Assembly: GCA_017979445.1 (NCBI GenBank)
Contig: CM030715.1
Coordinates: forward strand, 8,734,187 to 8,798,186
DNA from: Akebia trifoliata
Lineage: Eukaryota; Streptophyta; Magnoliopsida; Ranunculales; Lardizabalaceae
Direction of reading: 5' to 3'
Length of the DNA stretch: 64,000 nt
Position numbers and translations under genes: made by a program. Under the pieces are notes generated by a model. The model was not told the DNA's origin. It did not search any database and saw nothing but the letters and a program-made list of their open reading frames with translations. Shown piece after piece: positions 46,095-59,341 of this stretch (positions within the stretch are counted from its first letter, which is position 1; each line of letters opens with the position of its first letter).

Positions 46095-48110
46095 TGTACA
46101 TATGAGAATGTTCACCTTTTGAACCTCAATGCTACGTTGTTTGGAGTCGCCACCATTCTTTTTTGTAAATGAGTATGAATGGGCACCCAAATCGATTCTT
46201 TTGAAAACCCTTTTTTATGGCATTGTAGTGACTCTCAATCATGGAAAAGGTATGGTCTACCTAAAATCTAAGTAAGGGGATTCGGTTAGAGAATGGGGAA
46301 GGTGTTAAGCACCCCATTCTCTCCACCTAAGGTGGTTACCTTTAGATTTGGCCATTTTTGAAAAGGATTAAAATAACAAGTAGAATGCATGAGATGCATG
46401 AAGTAGGTGGGTGCATATAGTGTGTATGTACCTCATTGGAAGAGGTTTTGATGTTGGTGTTAACATAAGAGATATCTTATGGAAAAAGACATTCTATGGA
46501 GTCAACATACTTTTGCATGAGTTGAAATGTTGTTTTATGATTTTAGAGAAGTTCCATGAAAGGAGTTCTCTTAGATCTATAACCTTAATGCATGCATGTT
46601 TAGCTAGAAACTTAGTATTTTAACTCCATCAAGAGAGTTACACATTTCTTCATCATAGCCAACATGTGTGATGTGTGTGCATAGTGTACATTATGATGCA
46701 TGATATGAGAATGGGTTTAAAAGGGCTTCAACCTCCATCCTTTCGACCAAACCGCCTCAAGCATTCCATGCCCAAGGTTGAGGTTCAATCTACTCGGGAT
46801 GAAGGAGGGTTCTCCATTACATCCTAAAGGCTTCTAAAAATAAAAAAGGAGAAGGATAGAAGAAGAAGATGCAACTTAAAAGATAATTAAATAACTATTG
46901 TCCCACCTTGTCCCTTTTGGAAGTCTTGAAATAACTTGAGCTTGTGTAATGGACTTGAGAGTTGAAGGATGTGGTTGAGGGTTGAGAGAGTTGAGGGATG
47001 AGAGATGAGTAGAGAATTTGGTAGAGTTTTAGGTTGAGAGATGGGGGCTTGAGAGCATGAGTTGTTCTTAGAAAATGAGGGTATTTATAGAGTTTTTGGA
47101 GAACTTTTAGGGATAAAATGGTCCAACCCTAAAAATAAAGAAAATGGACATGAGATTTAGGTTGTTTCTTTTCGGATTTTCCATTTGTATGAGGATAAAG
47201 ATGACATTTGTGAAGAAACCCTAAAAGCATGCTTTGATCCTTGGTTTTTTGGTAAATAGAGGTGAGAGAACAAAAGTACTTTTGGGGGGATGAATGGAGA
47301 GTGACATGTGTAAAGGTGGAGTGGTAGGTAAAAAGTAGATCTTGGTTTATTTGTAAATAACTCATAAAGCAAGGGTGGAAGTGTAGTTTTGAAATGGACC
47401 AATGGGAAGACAAAAGCACATTTGGGAGAGTGAATAGGAGGATGACATGTGTAAAGGTGAAGTGGTAGGTAAAAAGTAGATCTTGGTTCATTTGTAAATA
47501 ACAAATAAAGCAAGGGTGGAAGTATAATTTTGAAATGGACCAATGGGAGAACTCCATGTATGTACTTGAAGATTCCCACCTTTTAAGGGCATAATTGGAA
47601 GTTCTCTCACCTTTATGGATTATTACCAAAGATCAAATAACCTTTTTGATTTGACTAGACTTTTTGAGAAGGGCATTCTTGAGTTTTCACAAAGGAAAGG
47701 TTGACTCTCCAATTAGATGATGCATTGGGTGTTGGAGGCTTATGAGGTATCAACATGTGTCATCTTGTGAAGGGGTAAGAGAATGAATTTTGAATGGGCT
47801 CGGGTTTGAGTTAGGATATGGACTTGGGTTTGGGCTTAGGAGGGACTTGGTGTTAGATTTGGGTATGGACTTGGGTTTGGGTTAGGACATGGACTTGGGT
47901 TTGGGCTTAGGATATGGGTGATGGACATACGTTTAAAGTGGATTAGGGACAAGGTATGGGCATGATATGAGATGCAAATAGTATGCATGTATGCATGAAT
48001 ATGATGCCAAGTGGCAATGTGGGTCCATTGAGAAGTTTAAGTCTAACTCAAAATTAATTCGAGGAAATTTGGATTTTCCTAACAGGTTCGTGCAAATTGG
48101 GGTGTCTACA
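46095..48110 (-). mobile_element. 3' LTR of element F (family II)
   Basis: 2016 bp. Starts TGTAGACACCCC at 48110 and ends near 46095 at a mutated TGTCTACA. TATA box at 47089-47082. It contains the twofold 140-bp repeat at about 47264-47540. Donor-like AAAG/GTAACC at 46340/46339. Confidence 0.92.
46288..46322 (-). promoter_or_regulatory. U5 stem-loop, 3' LTR of F
   Basis: AGAGAATGGGG and CCCCATTCTCT form 11 perfect pairs around TGCTTAACACCTT. The adjacent small hairpin is CCACC-TTA-GGTGG. Confidence 0.78.
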
Positions 48111-48479
48111 GCTGCCCCTCTTTGCAGGAGTTTCTTGCAAAGAACTGTAAAGAATAAATTAGACCCTTTATTTGCACGAATCCGAAGTAATTTATTGTAT
48201 GATGATTAAAAACGTCGGATGGATTGAAATTTTGAAGGATTGTGGGTACCCAAGCACGGGGTCTGACAGGGTTAGCCCTTTTGAAATCCTTGACCTCGTG
48301 GCGCGGAGCTCGTTTGAGATCTTGGATTGATTTTTTATGGTTTTTTTTTTTGTTTTTTTAAATGATCGACGTTTTAAACCATGCAATGCAATTTTGAGAT
48401 ATTTTTTCCTTTTTTTCGTCGTTGGTTTTGAATTTTGAACTTAGTTTCTCTTTCATGGAAGTTGTAGGATCATCTTGAG

Positions 48480-48659
48480 AGAGCTTAGCGTAGCGTGACC
48501 GTCTTTGAGAGAGACTTGCATGATGGTATGATATTTGAGTATTTGGTATGTTGTCATGCCTTAGATATGGAGAGAATCATCGTTGACCAAGCTGCTCAGA
48601 TCGAAGCCTTAAAGGATGACTTGATGCCTACTACACTTTCCAGGAAAATGCTTGAGTGA
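48480..48659 (+). pseudogene. remnant of the antisense extra ORF in element F
   Basis: Plus strand, antisense to F. Readable from a point after an in-frame TAG as FERDLHDGMIFEYLV, then MERIIVDQAAQIEALKDDL, ending TGA at 48657-48659. The pattern QAAxIxALExxL matches the end of the ORF in E. The 5' part is lost. Confidence 0.55.
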
Positions 48660-50179
48660 CTCTTTGCCCGCTATTCCTTCTTGTACCCTGCTTTTCATGA
48701 GAATGATGTAGCACTATTTGAAATGAATGAAATAGGTTTTTTACATAATGGCCTCAGATATATCTACTGCTTTCGAAAATACTTGATTTTAAGAAAAGTC
48801 CTAGATTCTTCGTCATAGGCCAAAAATAGTAATTTTGATGATGCAATTTTTTTGTTTTAGGTTTTAAAAGATTACCTTTGTCGAGTAATCTGTGACAGAC
48901 TGTGTTTGAAAACTCTAAAAGTTAACGATCATGGTGCCTTTGCCAAATTTCGAGGATACAAGTGTCAGCTAATCCTTAACTTCTTTAGAGTCATCCCCGA
49001 GATTGAAAATTTTGACTGAGTTGTATCAATTGGAACCATGAAGACTTCGAGATTTTTACCGTTCACAGTTTATACTCTTGCGGGTCAGGAGTTGTTTTTT
49101 TTTTTTTTATTTTTTTTGTTGTTTTTTTTGTTTTTTTTTTTTTTGTTTTTTTTGTTTTTTGTTTTTTTCATTTTTGCCCCTGGCGCCAATTACGGTTTTC
49201 ACCAGACCCGATTTCCACATTTTTGCTCATCGACGTCTTTTTTGGATTTTCATCGTGCCAGTGGTTTTGATCTTGCCATAGCCTGATTTTTTTACTCACA
49301 GTGCCCTGATGGGTTTTCACCATGCCCTTTTAGTCTATGCTTACTTTATAGATTTTCACTTTGAATACCTCCTTGATTTCTCTGTGCCCCTCATGGCTTG
49401 GTGACTCAAGTTGAGCTACGAGATCGAACACTCTACTCTTCTAGTGGCGCTCTTTCTTGAGTAACAAATCTGGACTCCCCTCTCGAGTTCCTCCGACGAT
49501 TTTCATGGTACGGTGACTCAAGTTGAGCTTCAAGATTAATGACTCTACACTTCGAGTCGCTCTTTTTTTTCAAATATTCGATCTGGTCTCCCCTCTCGGG
49601 TCTTCCAACGACTTTGGTAGCTTGAAATCTGACTTAAGTATCAAAATCAATTATACCCTGACGATGTTTTTCATGACATGCTTCCACCGTGATCGAGTTA
49701 CCTTGAGCCATTCCTTGATCTGAAAGGACTTTAAATAGGACGAAACATAGGCTTAGGCTAGGGTTGTGAAAGGATGTAAGAAAGGCTGAGTCTGGATTTA
49801 TTGATGGGTAGATTGGACATGGGGTTTGTCTGTTTTTGTTTCGAAAATATGATCTATGTCTCCTCCCATCGTCACACGAACTTGTTTAGGTAAGAGATTT
49901 GGGTCGAGCTTAAGATCAGACATTCGAGGTTTTTGACTTTTTGATTTTTTTTGTATTTTTAGCCGTTCACAGTTTATCCTTATGCGGGCCAGGAGTATAC
50001 TTTGGTATTTTTATCTTGACTTTTGACGATTTTTTATTTTTTATTTTTTGTTTTTGTGGTGGTGACTTGCCCCGATCCTAGGTTAAGAAATGAATGTGAT
50101 GGCTCAAAGAGGGTTAACTAAGGGTAGATAATTGTTCAGGTAGTAGAAAGATGGCTTCTCTTCATTTCAAGGAACGACT
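48660..50179 (-). other. 3' noncoding region of element F
   Basis: T-rich stretches, the CCGTTCACAGTTTAT word twice, and a GACTCAAGTTGAGC repeat as in E. The part 48111-49180 is the inverted counterpart of 22729-23754 in C. No gene. Confidence 0.65.
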
Positions 50180-53100
50180 TTAGGCGTAATATTTTTTCAC
50201 GGTATCAGCATTGATCGGTTGTGGAAAGACTTCCCCATCCATCTCTGTAAGGATTAGCGCCCCTCCGGATAGTACCTTTTGGACGACGAATGACCCATCA
50301 TAATTCGGACGAAACTTTCCTCTCGCATCTTCTTGTATTGGCAAAATCTTCTTTAAAACAAGATCTCCTGGCGAGAACTCTCTAGGTCGAACCTTTTTGT
50401 TATAAGCTCGTGCTATTCTCCGTTGATAAGTTTGCCCATGATAGATTGCTGAAAGTCGTTTCTCCTCTATTAAGTTCAACTGATCGAATTGGGCTTGGAC
50501 CCATTCTGCTTCATCCAATTCTACTTCCATTAATATCCGAAGGGAGGGAATCTCGACCTCAACGGGCAAGACTGCTTCCATTCTGTAGACCAGTGAATAA
50601 GGCGTTGCCCCAGTCGAAGTCCGGATTGACGTTCGATAAGCATGTAGAGCGAATGGTAACATCTCATGCCAATCCTTATAAGTAATGGTCATTTTCTCGA
50701 TGATCTTCTTGATGTTTTTGTTAGCGGCTTCAACTGCTCCATTCATCTTTGGTCTGTAAATGACAGAGTTGTGATGGGTGATCTGAAAATCCTTGCACAT
50801 CTTAGACATATCTTTGTTCTTGAGATTTTTGGCGTTATCGGTTACTATCCCGCTCGGGAGGCCGTACCGACATATGATGTTGTTCTTCACAAATTTCAAG
50901 ACATTGCTTCTCGTGAAATTGACATAAGATGCTGCTTCTACCCATTTCGTAAAGTAGTCTATGGCGACTAAGATGAAGCGATGCCCATTGGAAGCTTGAG
51001 GATTGATCTGTCCAATGACATCCATGCCCCAGAGTGAGAAGGGCCAGGGAGAAGTCATATTGTGCAATTCTGAAGGTGGCGCGTTGATCTTGTTGGCATA
51101 GATTTGACACAAGTGACATTTTCGAACATGTTGATATCCGTCGCTTTCCATAGTCATCCAGTAGTAACCCATTCTCATGATCTTCTTTGCGAGTATATAT
51201 CCATTCATGTGAGGTCCACAGACTCCTCCATGCACAGTCTCGATTAAGCGTTGAGCTTCTGTTGTGTTACACACCTGAAGAGGACCTCGTGATGCGACTT
51301 TTTGTACAAGACTCCGCTACTCAAGAAGAACTGTCCTGCCAATCTCTGAATAGTCTTTCGGTCCGTCGTTGTGGCATCGGGTGGGAAAGTTCGGTCATCT
51401 AAGAATGCCTTGATGTCTGCATACCATGGTTTTTCTTCAGGTTCTTCGATCTCCACAGGTAAGCAATACTCTGGTTCGTCTTGAATACCAATCTCAAGAG
51501 GGTCAACTATGGTATCTTCAGAGATGCTGATCATTGAGGTTAGAGTAGCCAATGCATCTGCAAACTGGTTCTTAGCCCTCGGCATGTAAGTAAAGGAGAT
51601 TCGGGTGAAGTTTGAACTTAGATCTTCGAGATACTCGTGATACGGAACAAGTCTCTGTTCTCGGGTCTTCCATTCTCCCGTTGTCTGGTAGACTACCAGA
51701 CTTGAGTTTCCCAATACATCTATTTCATCCACTCCGAGGTCGATCGCTGCTTTCAACCCCACAATACATGCTTCGTACTCGGCTTCATTGTTCGAACACT
51801 GAAACCTTAATCTGACTGCAATAGGGATATGCGTTCCATCTGGCTTAACCAAGACTGCCCCAATTCCATTTCCCTTTTGGTTTACTGCTCCATCGAAGTA
51901 CATTTTCCAACTAGACTCTTCATCGTCGCTCTCGGCTTCAGCAAATAAGATGGTTTTATTAGGAAAATTTGTCTTTAGTGGCTCATAATCAGGTAAAGGG
52001 TGCTCCGCTAAGTAGTCAGCGATAGCTTGTCCTTTAATGGCTTTTTGAGTGACATAGGAGATGTCGAACTCAGATAATAGTAGCTGCCATTTTGCGGTGC
52101 GTCCCGTTAGCGCCGGCTTCTCAAAGAGGTACTTCAAGGGGTCCATCCAAGCAATGAGCATAGTCGAGTAACTGAGCAAGTAGTGGCGTAGTCGTTGTGA
52201 TGCCCAGACAAGAGCACAACATGTCTTTTCGAGGGTTGAATAGTTCGTCTTGTAACTTGTGAACTTCTTGCTAAGGTAATAGATGGCACGCTCTTTTTGA
52301 GCTGTTTCATCATGTTGCCCCAGTACACAGCCCATGGAGTTTTCTTGCACGGAAATATACATTAGTAGAGGTCGACCCGATGTAGGAGGAAATAGAACAG
52401 GCGGGTTAAGCAAATATCTCTTAATCTTGTCGAAAGCTTCCTAACAGTCTTCATTCCATTCTTTCGGCTCATTCTTCTTTAGTAGTTTGAATACTGGCTC
52501 ACAGATCGAAGTTAGTTGTGCGATGAATCGACTAATGTACTGAATTCTCCCTAGGAATCCCCTGATCTCTTTCTCTGACTTGGGTGGTTCCATATTTATG
52601 ATGTACTTTGTTTTAGTTGGATCAATTTCGATGCCTCTTCTGCTGACAATGAACCCTAATAGTTTCCCTGATGTTGCCCCAAATACACATTTTGCCGGAT
52701 TAAGCCTTAAGTTGTACTTCCTTAGTCGATCAAACAGTTTCATCAAGTTTACCAGATGATCCTTATCGAGATTTGATTTAGCTATCATGTCGTCCACGTA
52801 TACCTCTATCTCTTTGTGGATCATGTCATGAAATAAGGCCGTCATGGCTCGTTGGTAAGTTGCCCTAGCGTTCTTGAGACCGAATGACATAACCTTATAA
52901 TGGAAGGTACCCCAAGGTGTAATGAATGCAGTCTTCTCTTGATCTTCTTCCGCCATTTTTATCTGATTGTAACCCGAGAAGCCATCCATGAAGGAGAACA
53001 TGCCGTGCCCCGCTATATTATCGACCAAAGTGTCGATGTGTGGTAGTGGAAAGTCATCTTTAGGACTGGCTCTGTTCAGATCACGAAAGTCTACGCACAT

Positions 53101-53637
53101 GCGTACCTTTCCATCTTTCTTTGGTACAGGCACGACATTAGCGAGCCACTCAGGATAAGTGGATACTGCAAGAAATCATGCTTGGAACTGCTTCATTACT
53201 TCGTCCTTGACCTTAAGTGTCCACTCTGGTTTCAACCTTCGTAATTTCTACTTGATTGGCTTGCTTCCCGCTTTGATAGGTAACTTGTGAACGACTAGAT
53301 CTGTGTCTAAACCGGACATGTCTTGGTAGGACCATGCGAAGACATCTTGGTACTATTGTAAGAACTTTGTCATCTCTTCTTTCTGTTCAATCGTTAATAG
53401 GGCTCCGATTTTAACGATCCGTGGGTCATCTTTGGTGCCTAGGTTCACTGAGTTTGTATCCTCTATATTTGGCTGAACACCCTTCTCGTGACGTTCTATG
53501 AGTTCTTTAATTTCTTTTGGAGGATATTCAACCTCTTCCTCTAACTCTTCTTCAATCCCCATGAGATCAAAGTCGAGCTTGAGGTCAAAGTCGTATTCTT
53601 CTCTTTCATACTCTGTTCTGTCACAAGGCTCATTCAA
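50180..53637 (-). pseudogene. pol of element F (reverse transcriptase, two RNase H domains, integrase)
   Basis: Reverse transcriptase is best read at 53178-52441: VPVPKKDGKVRMCVDFRDLN, FSFMDGFSGYNQI, VMSFGLKNA and an intact YVDD catalytic motif. After a TAG at 52443-52441 follow the Ty3-type RNase H and the archaeal-type RNase H (MYFDGAVNQKGNG; NNEAEYEA; NQFADALA). A 1-nt frameshift at about 51265 leads into integrase (GPHMNGY, CHLC, AIDYFTK, VTDNAKNL, NGAVEAANK). Other stops: TAG 53355, TAG 53250, TGA 53178 (first base, minus strand). The acidic segment 53637-53353 (EEELEEEVEYPPKEIKELI) is the usual linker between protease and reverse transcriptase in this lineage. Confidence 0.92.
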
Positions 53638-53913
53638 CTGAGGAAATTATTTGAAAACCTTAGGTATTTTGAAGATTTCTGATTTTTTTGAAATTTTGAA
53701 AATATATGATTTTTTTGAATTTTGAAGAGTTTTTTGATTTTTTTGAATTTTGAAAGATTTTTTATTTTTTTGGATTTTGAAAACTTTTTGATTTTTTTGG
53801 ATTTTGTGGACTACCTGTATTCCTGAAATAAGATAAGAAAAATCATGCAAATTCATTAGTAACGAAGGTGAGCCCCCAAAACAGTCTTGTTCCGAGGACG
53901 AGGGCTCATTACG
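53638..53913 (-). other. spacer between protease and reverse transcriptase, intron candidate
   Basis: A frame shift separates the two coding parts. The spacer holds a donor-like ACC/GTAATG (53913/53912) and two acceptor-like sites, CTTATTTCAG (AG at 53824-53823) and ATTTCCTCAG (53639-53638). A repeat of AAAAATCCAAAAAA-like units encodes Lys-rich KIQKNQK. Ogre elements have an intron here, but neither acceptor restores the frame with this donor. Confidence 0.45.
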
Positions 53914-56900
53914 GTCCTCGAACAGATGAGATTTTGTTAATGACATTTTTTTTGGAGGCCGTAGGGATTCTGGACCCCATGGCAGCCTCGTAAGTGATTG
54001 GGTATTCCTTCCAATTCTTGAAAACTTGCCCTTCTTCTGCAGGATGGATAAGTTGGGAGAGTGACTCCCTTGATGGTTCAGATATAACCATCACTTCCGG
54101 GTGACTGTCGTCAAATCCAGGCACAGGAATTTGTAGGGTGGGTGGAATTATGACAGATCCCCAATCGATTTGAAAAGGGAACAGTGATTTCTCTTCTTCG
54201 TATATTGCGACTTCCGCCTTAGTGGGCTCTCCTTCTTCCTCCTTTTGACTCCATTCGAAATCCCCTCCAAACAAGATGTCCATGCCATCTATAAAGGAAT
54301 GTGGAGACTCAACGAACGAGTCTTCTTGCGAATGAATAGGCTCAATACTTACAACTCTTGGTTCTCCTGTGTGGTTTGTCGATGGCAGTTTTGCTGAGTC
54401 ATCCGACTTTTTTAAGGATGGTGGGAAGCTGATGTTGATGTGTGGTACTTTGCCCAAGTTCCACACATTAGGCTCTCGGTTCTGTTTTCGTGCAAGTCGA
54501 AGCTCCCTTTTTTTATCCTTCATATCAGAGATATCCTTCCTTGTAGGCTTGAATCCAAGACCAAAGTAGGGAATGTGTTTTCGCTTGCTGATCAAAGTGG
54601 CCCTGCCTTTTCCTTTAGGTCCTAACCCTTGTTTCGGACGATATCCCGCCTTCTTCATCACTCGTCCGACCATTAGGTTTGCTTTTGACCACCTTGCCCT
54701 TGTCTTCTCTTTTCCCCTTTGGATGTGATTGATAGATGTAAACTGAAAGGCGTGAAACCCCTCTTTATCTCCGGTCATTTCTACATCGATATAAGGCACA
54801 TCCGGCGATCGATTGGCTGGTACGAAAATTTCTGGGAGGACCGATATCATCCTCTGTCCCATGATGAATTTGACCCGCTGGTGCAAAGAGGAGGGGATTG
54901 CCCCTGCGGTGTGAATCCAGGGTCTTCCTAGAAGGAGATTGAATACAGAAGGTATGCCCAGAATCTCGAATGTTACTTCAAACGTGCATGATCCAATAGT
55001 GATTGGGAGATCTAGTTCCCCTAACGACTCAGTTTTCCTACTATCAAAAGCCCTTACGGTCCTTCTAGTTGGCCTGAGGTACGATAAATCCGCGTTTAAC
55101 TTGTGCACAATTTGTAGAGGACAGACATTAAGAGCCGAACCATTGTCGATCAGTACCCTTGCTACCATCATACCTTTGCACATCATCATAATGTGCAACG
55201 GTTCAATGTGTCCACATCCTCCGCTAATAAGTTCATCCTCGGTGAAGGTGATCGGATTGGGAGCCATAATCTGACCTACTATCTTTTCCAACTCTTCTGG
55301 TGAGGTGGTCTCAGGTACATGTGCATTACTAAGGACTTTAAGTTGTGCTTCCCGATGATGCTCTGAGTTTAAAAGCAGGTCAAAAATACTGATTTGAGCT
55401 GGCATTCTGTTCAGCTGTACTATTATATTGTACTCACTCTTTTGAATGAGCTTGAGGAGGTCCATTGCTTCCTTGTCAGTTACCCTGCTCTTCTTCTTCT
55501 CTGGTTCCCCTTGAAGTGTTTGTTCCTCTTCTACCAGCTTTCCTTTCCCTTTTTCTTTTCTTCTGTCCTCTTCCTCGTTCTGTCTTTTTTTTTCTTTTTC
55601 TGGTACTTTGTAGCACCTCCCCGATCTAGTCATATGTCCAATGTCCGTGATCATCGCCTCTTTCGGCTTCTCAACCCCTGCGGATGTCACAATCATCGTC
55701 TCATAACTCCATGGGACGGTTTGGCTGGAGTAGTATGGGAAGGGTTTAGGGGACATGATGGTCATGGGTTGAGGATCTGGCTTTACATGGAGGATAAGAG
55801 GTGGCGGACTGGGTTTGACGGTTGATGTAGTGGTATTTGGGGTTTGTGGGTTGGTATAAGATAGGATGAGGGGTGGTCGGGAGGAAAAGCTTGAAGTTTG
55901 AAGGGTCGGTGTAGTGTAGGGTATGACAAGAGGTGGTCGGGAAGAAGGGCCTGTCGTTGGTATGGTGCAAGGTATAATGAGAGGTGGACGAGCGGTAGAG
56001 CTTGAAATTGGTGATGTGTAGGGTATAATGAGAGGTGGTCGTGAAGGATTTGAAGTTTGAGAGTTGGAGTGAATGGTTAGATTTGCCAAATTGATTGGGA
56101 GTTGGGATGATGATTGGTTGGTTGTATCTGGCGGTAATGCATTGATGCTTGATGATGTTGGCTCTTTCTTCAAATTGACTCTAACCTTAGAGCTAATAGG
56201 TGCTATCAAAACTGAAGGGTTGAAGCTCAGTTCATCCCTTTCTATGACATTGACTGTTGGTCCATTGCCTCCCCCATTATGTGTTGGTAACGGGTTCTGA
56301 TTGATATTCTGCTGAGGTGCTTGGGTTGCCGGACCATCCAAGATGATTGTTTTCCTGTCGATTAGATTCTGGACTTGGTGTTTGAGTTGCCAACATTGGT
56401 CAGTGGCATGCCCTGGTACCCCCATGTGAAATTCGCAGAATTGATTGGGATTGTACCCTGGTCCCTTAATCGCCTCTGGGTTTGGCTGCCTCTTAGTGAG
56501 ATATTCTCCTCTGAGTAGTGCTGGGAGTAGTTCGGATAGTGTCATAGGCAGACGAGTGAAGACTCAAGGGATTCTGTTGGGTCTACGTTGCTCCGTTTGA
56601 TGATTCTGGGCGAACTGTGGGTTCTGACCAAATACTGGATTTTGACCAAACTGAAATACTGGTGGAGCCGGTGCAGCTTGAGGTGGGTTCACCTTGAAAG
56701 GGACCTGAGGTATTGGCGGCCTCTAGTTTGAGATGAAAAAAGGTCGAATAGGTTGTACATTGTTAACTTGTGCTTCTTCTTTCTTCTAGATCAAGACTAC
56801 CGGTTTCCGTTGAGTAGACCCCCCTTCTGGTACCCCTAGACTGGACAAGTCGTAGATCAGACCTGACAGAATACCGTCTTCAACTCGATCCGCCACTTGG

Positions 56901-57599
56901 ACCAATGACGAGAAGCTTGCAGTTGTATGACCCACTAGATGCGTATATAATGAATGGCCCAAAGTTGAGATGAATATGGTGTTCATCTCTTGTTCAGTCA
57001 TAGGTGGTTTAACCTTAGAAGCCGATTCTCGCCACCTTTGGGCATATTCTTTCACACTTTCCTTTGGCTTCCGAGTCATCTTGGCCATGTCATTTCTGTC
57101 CAATCCCATGTCCGTATTGAATCTGTACTCTTCCGAAAAAATCGTAGCCAGGTCTTGCTAGTTCTTAATTCGCAAATGATCTAACTGAGAGAACCATAAG
57201 AGGACCGCCCCTGTTAAACTCCTTTGAAAGAGCTGAACCAATAACCTGTCATCATCACCAAATTGGCACATAGAACCACAGTAGAGTTTCAAATGGGATA
57301 GAGGGCATCCAAAGCCGTTATACTTTTCGAAGTTAGGACACTTGAATTTCGGTGGTAGTGGTGCATTTGGGTAGAGGCAAAAATCTCTGAATCTCATTCC
57401 GCTCATAGAGTCCTTGCCTTTCATCTTTCTAATCTCCTCCTTGACTGCCTCGAGCTTGTTAGCAAGTTTCTCTTCTGTGGTACTCCTTACTTCAGCTGTC
57501 CTGAATTCACATTCTTCCTCTTGAATGACCTCATGTCGTGGTGGATTACAATGAATGTGAATTGGTGGTCCTTGATTGGTAGGGACGGTGGGTGGTAAG

Positions 57600-59341
57600 T
57601 GTAGACACCCCATTTTTGCATCCACCTGATTAATCAACTCTTCAACCCGATCGCAATGATTCCCAATGATGGATGTGTATTCCATTGCTTTATTTTGTTA
57701 CGAGATGTGTTTCAAAAATCCGGATGAGGTATCTCAAACTAACAAAACCTTAGAAACCACGCTACGCTAGAAAATACGACTCTAGAAACATAGAAATCAT
57801 CATCTTGCGGACCAAAAAGAAGCTTCACGATAAAAATCACTAAAAATTGACCGAATTACCAAAATACCCCTAACCTCAAAACAACCCTAGAGCCTACATT
57901 ACGCTTAGGAAAACCCATTCAAACACATAAAATAATAAATCGAAACCAAATAAATCATTTCACCAATTTTAACAGAATTTGACAAAATTACGAAAATGCC
58001 CCTCATAAAGTTCACAATCATTTCACATAAAAATTTTCATAAATGACACAAACCAACATTCTCATTGAATTCCTTACGAAAAAACGATTCTAAAACATCC
58101 TAGAACATTAAAAACTGACTTGAAACGTGAAAAGTCCTCTCCGGGGGCAAAACGGTAATTTCATAATTTTCATAATTAAAAAATTCGAAATTAATAAATA
58201 AAATATTAAATAATTAAAGTGAAACATTGATGAAATTAATTTAAAATTTTAAACCAAAGAAATCGATCAATCGGGCTCTCAAGCAAAATTGTTGAGGGTT
58301 CGTGAGATATTTCTTTAAGGACCCCTCCATTTGGGGGTCCAAAGAATTAAAGATATTTTAGAGGGGGGTTCTCCAAAAATTTAAAGTCAATCAAGCAAGA
58401 CTGAAGCCAAGGTATTAAAGTCAATTAAGTGAGACTGAAGTCAAAATTAAACTCAATTAAGCAAGATTGAAGTCAAGATATTAAAAGTCAAGCAATTAAG
58501 ACTAAAGTCAAAACATTAAAAGTCAATTAAATAAGACCAAAAGTCATAATAGAATTCTAATTAAATAATAACTCTATCTAATAGAGTTCTAACTTAAAAA
58601 CAATTCTACCTAAAACAATTCTAATTAAAACACAATTCTACCTAAAACAATTTTAACTAAAACACAACTCTAATTAAAAGATCTCTAATTAAACACTAAC
58701 TCTATCCAAATCAATCCTAAAAAACATCTATAAATAGAGGTGCTCACACCCTATTTTCGTATAAAATCATAAATCCTAAGAGAAGTAGGTCTAGAAGCTC
58801 CCCTAGCCCCCCATAAACCCTAATTTTGGAGCCCCAACTCCTTGCCTAACATCCCCTCTTCAATTTTAGTCTAGAAAACACCTAAAATCCCTCCAAAAAC
58901 ACCCCTAATCCGCAACAAACTTGAAGAGTTCAGATTCAGAAACAAGGAGATACCTTAATCTAGGAGATCCGAAGTCAAATCCGGAGACAGAACGAAGCAA
59001 GGGAGTACAGTACAAAGAGCTCTTTTTGCCAGATCTGAGGGAGCAAAGTCCTTGCTATCGGAAAGGTATGAAATTTTTTATTTTTATTTTTATCTAGGTT
59101 TTTTAGTAATGTGATATATTTGGGAAGTTAGTAGAGACTGGCTTTGGCCGGGCGGGGTTGGTGCCTAACACCTTCCAACCCCGTAACATGATCCCCGAAT
59201 TCAGATTTTTTATGGTAGATTAGTTCTTGTTATCCATGTTAGAGTCAGTTTGGTTCCTAGACCACAATAACTAGGTGGCGACTCCCAAACCTCAAGGGTC
59301 AAAAGCGGATCCGCGCACTCCGCGGATCGAGGGCGCTTTCA
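57600..59341 (+). mobile_element. S2: solo LTR of family I inside gag of F
   Basis: 1742 bp, TGTAGACACCCC to GCGCTTTCA, flanked by a perfect 5-bp duplication GTAAG (57595-57599 and 59342-59346). No internal sequence, so it is the product of LTR-LTR recombination. TATA box at 58729-58736. Closest to the LTRs of element B. Confidence 0.97.
59154..59182 (+). promoter_or_regulatory. U5 stem-loop, S2
   Basis: GGGGTTGG / CCAACCCC as in element B, with the small hairpin CTGGC-TTTG-GCCGG upstream (one G-U pair). Confidence 0.7.

Noticed and set aside
47129..47629. Minus-strand ORFs with repeated HWSISKLHFHPCF and LLFTYHFTFTH
   Set aside because: They come from the twofold 140-bp repeat in the family II LTR and appear likewise in C and in the 5' LTR of F, with no conserved frame.
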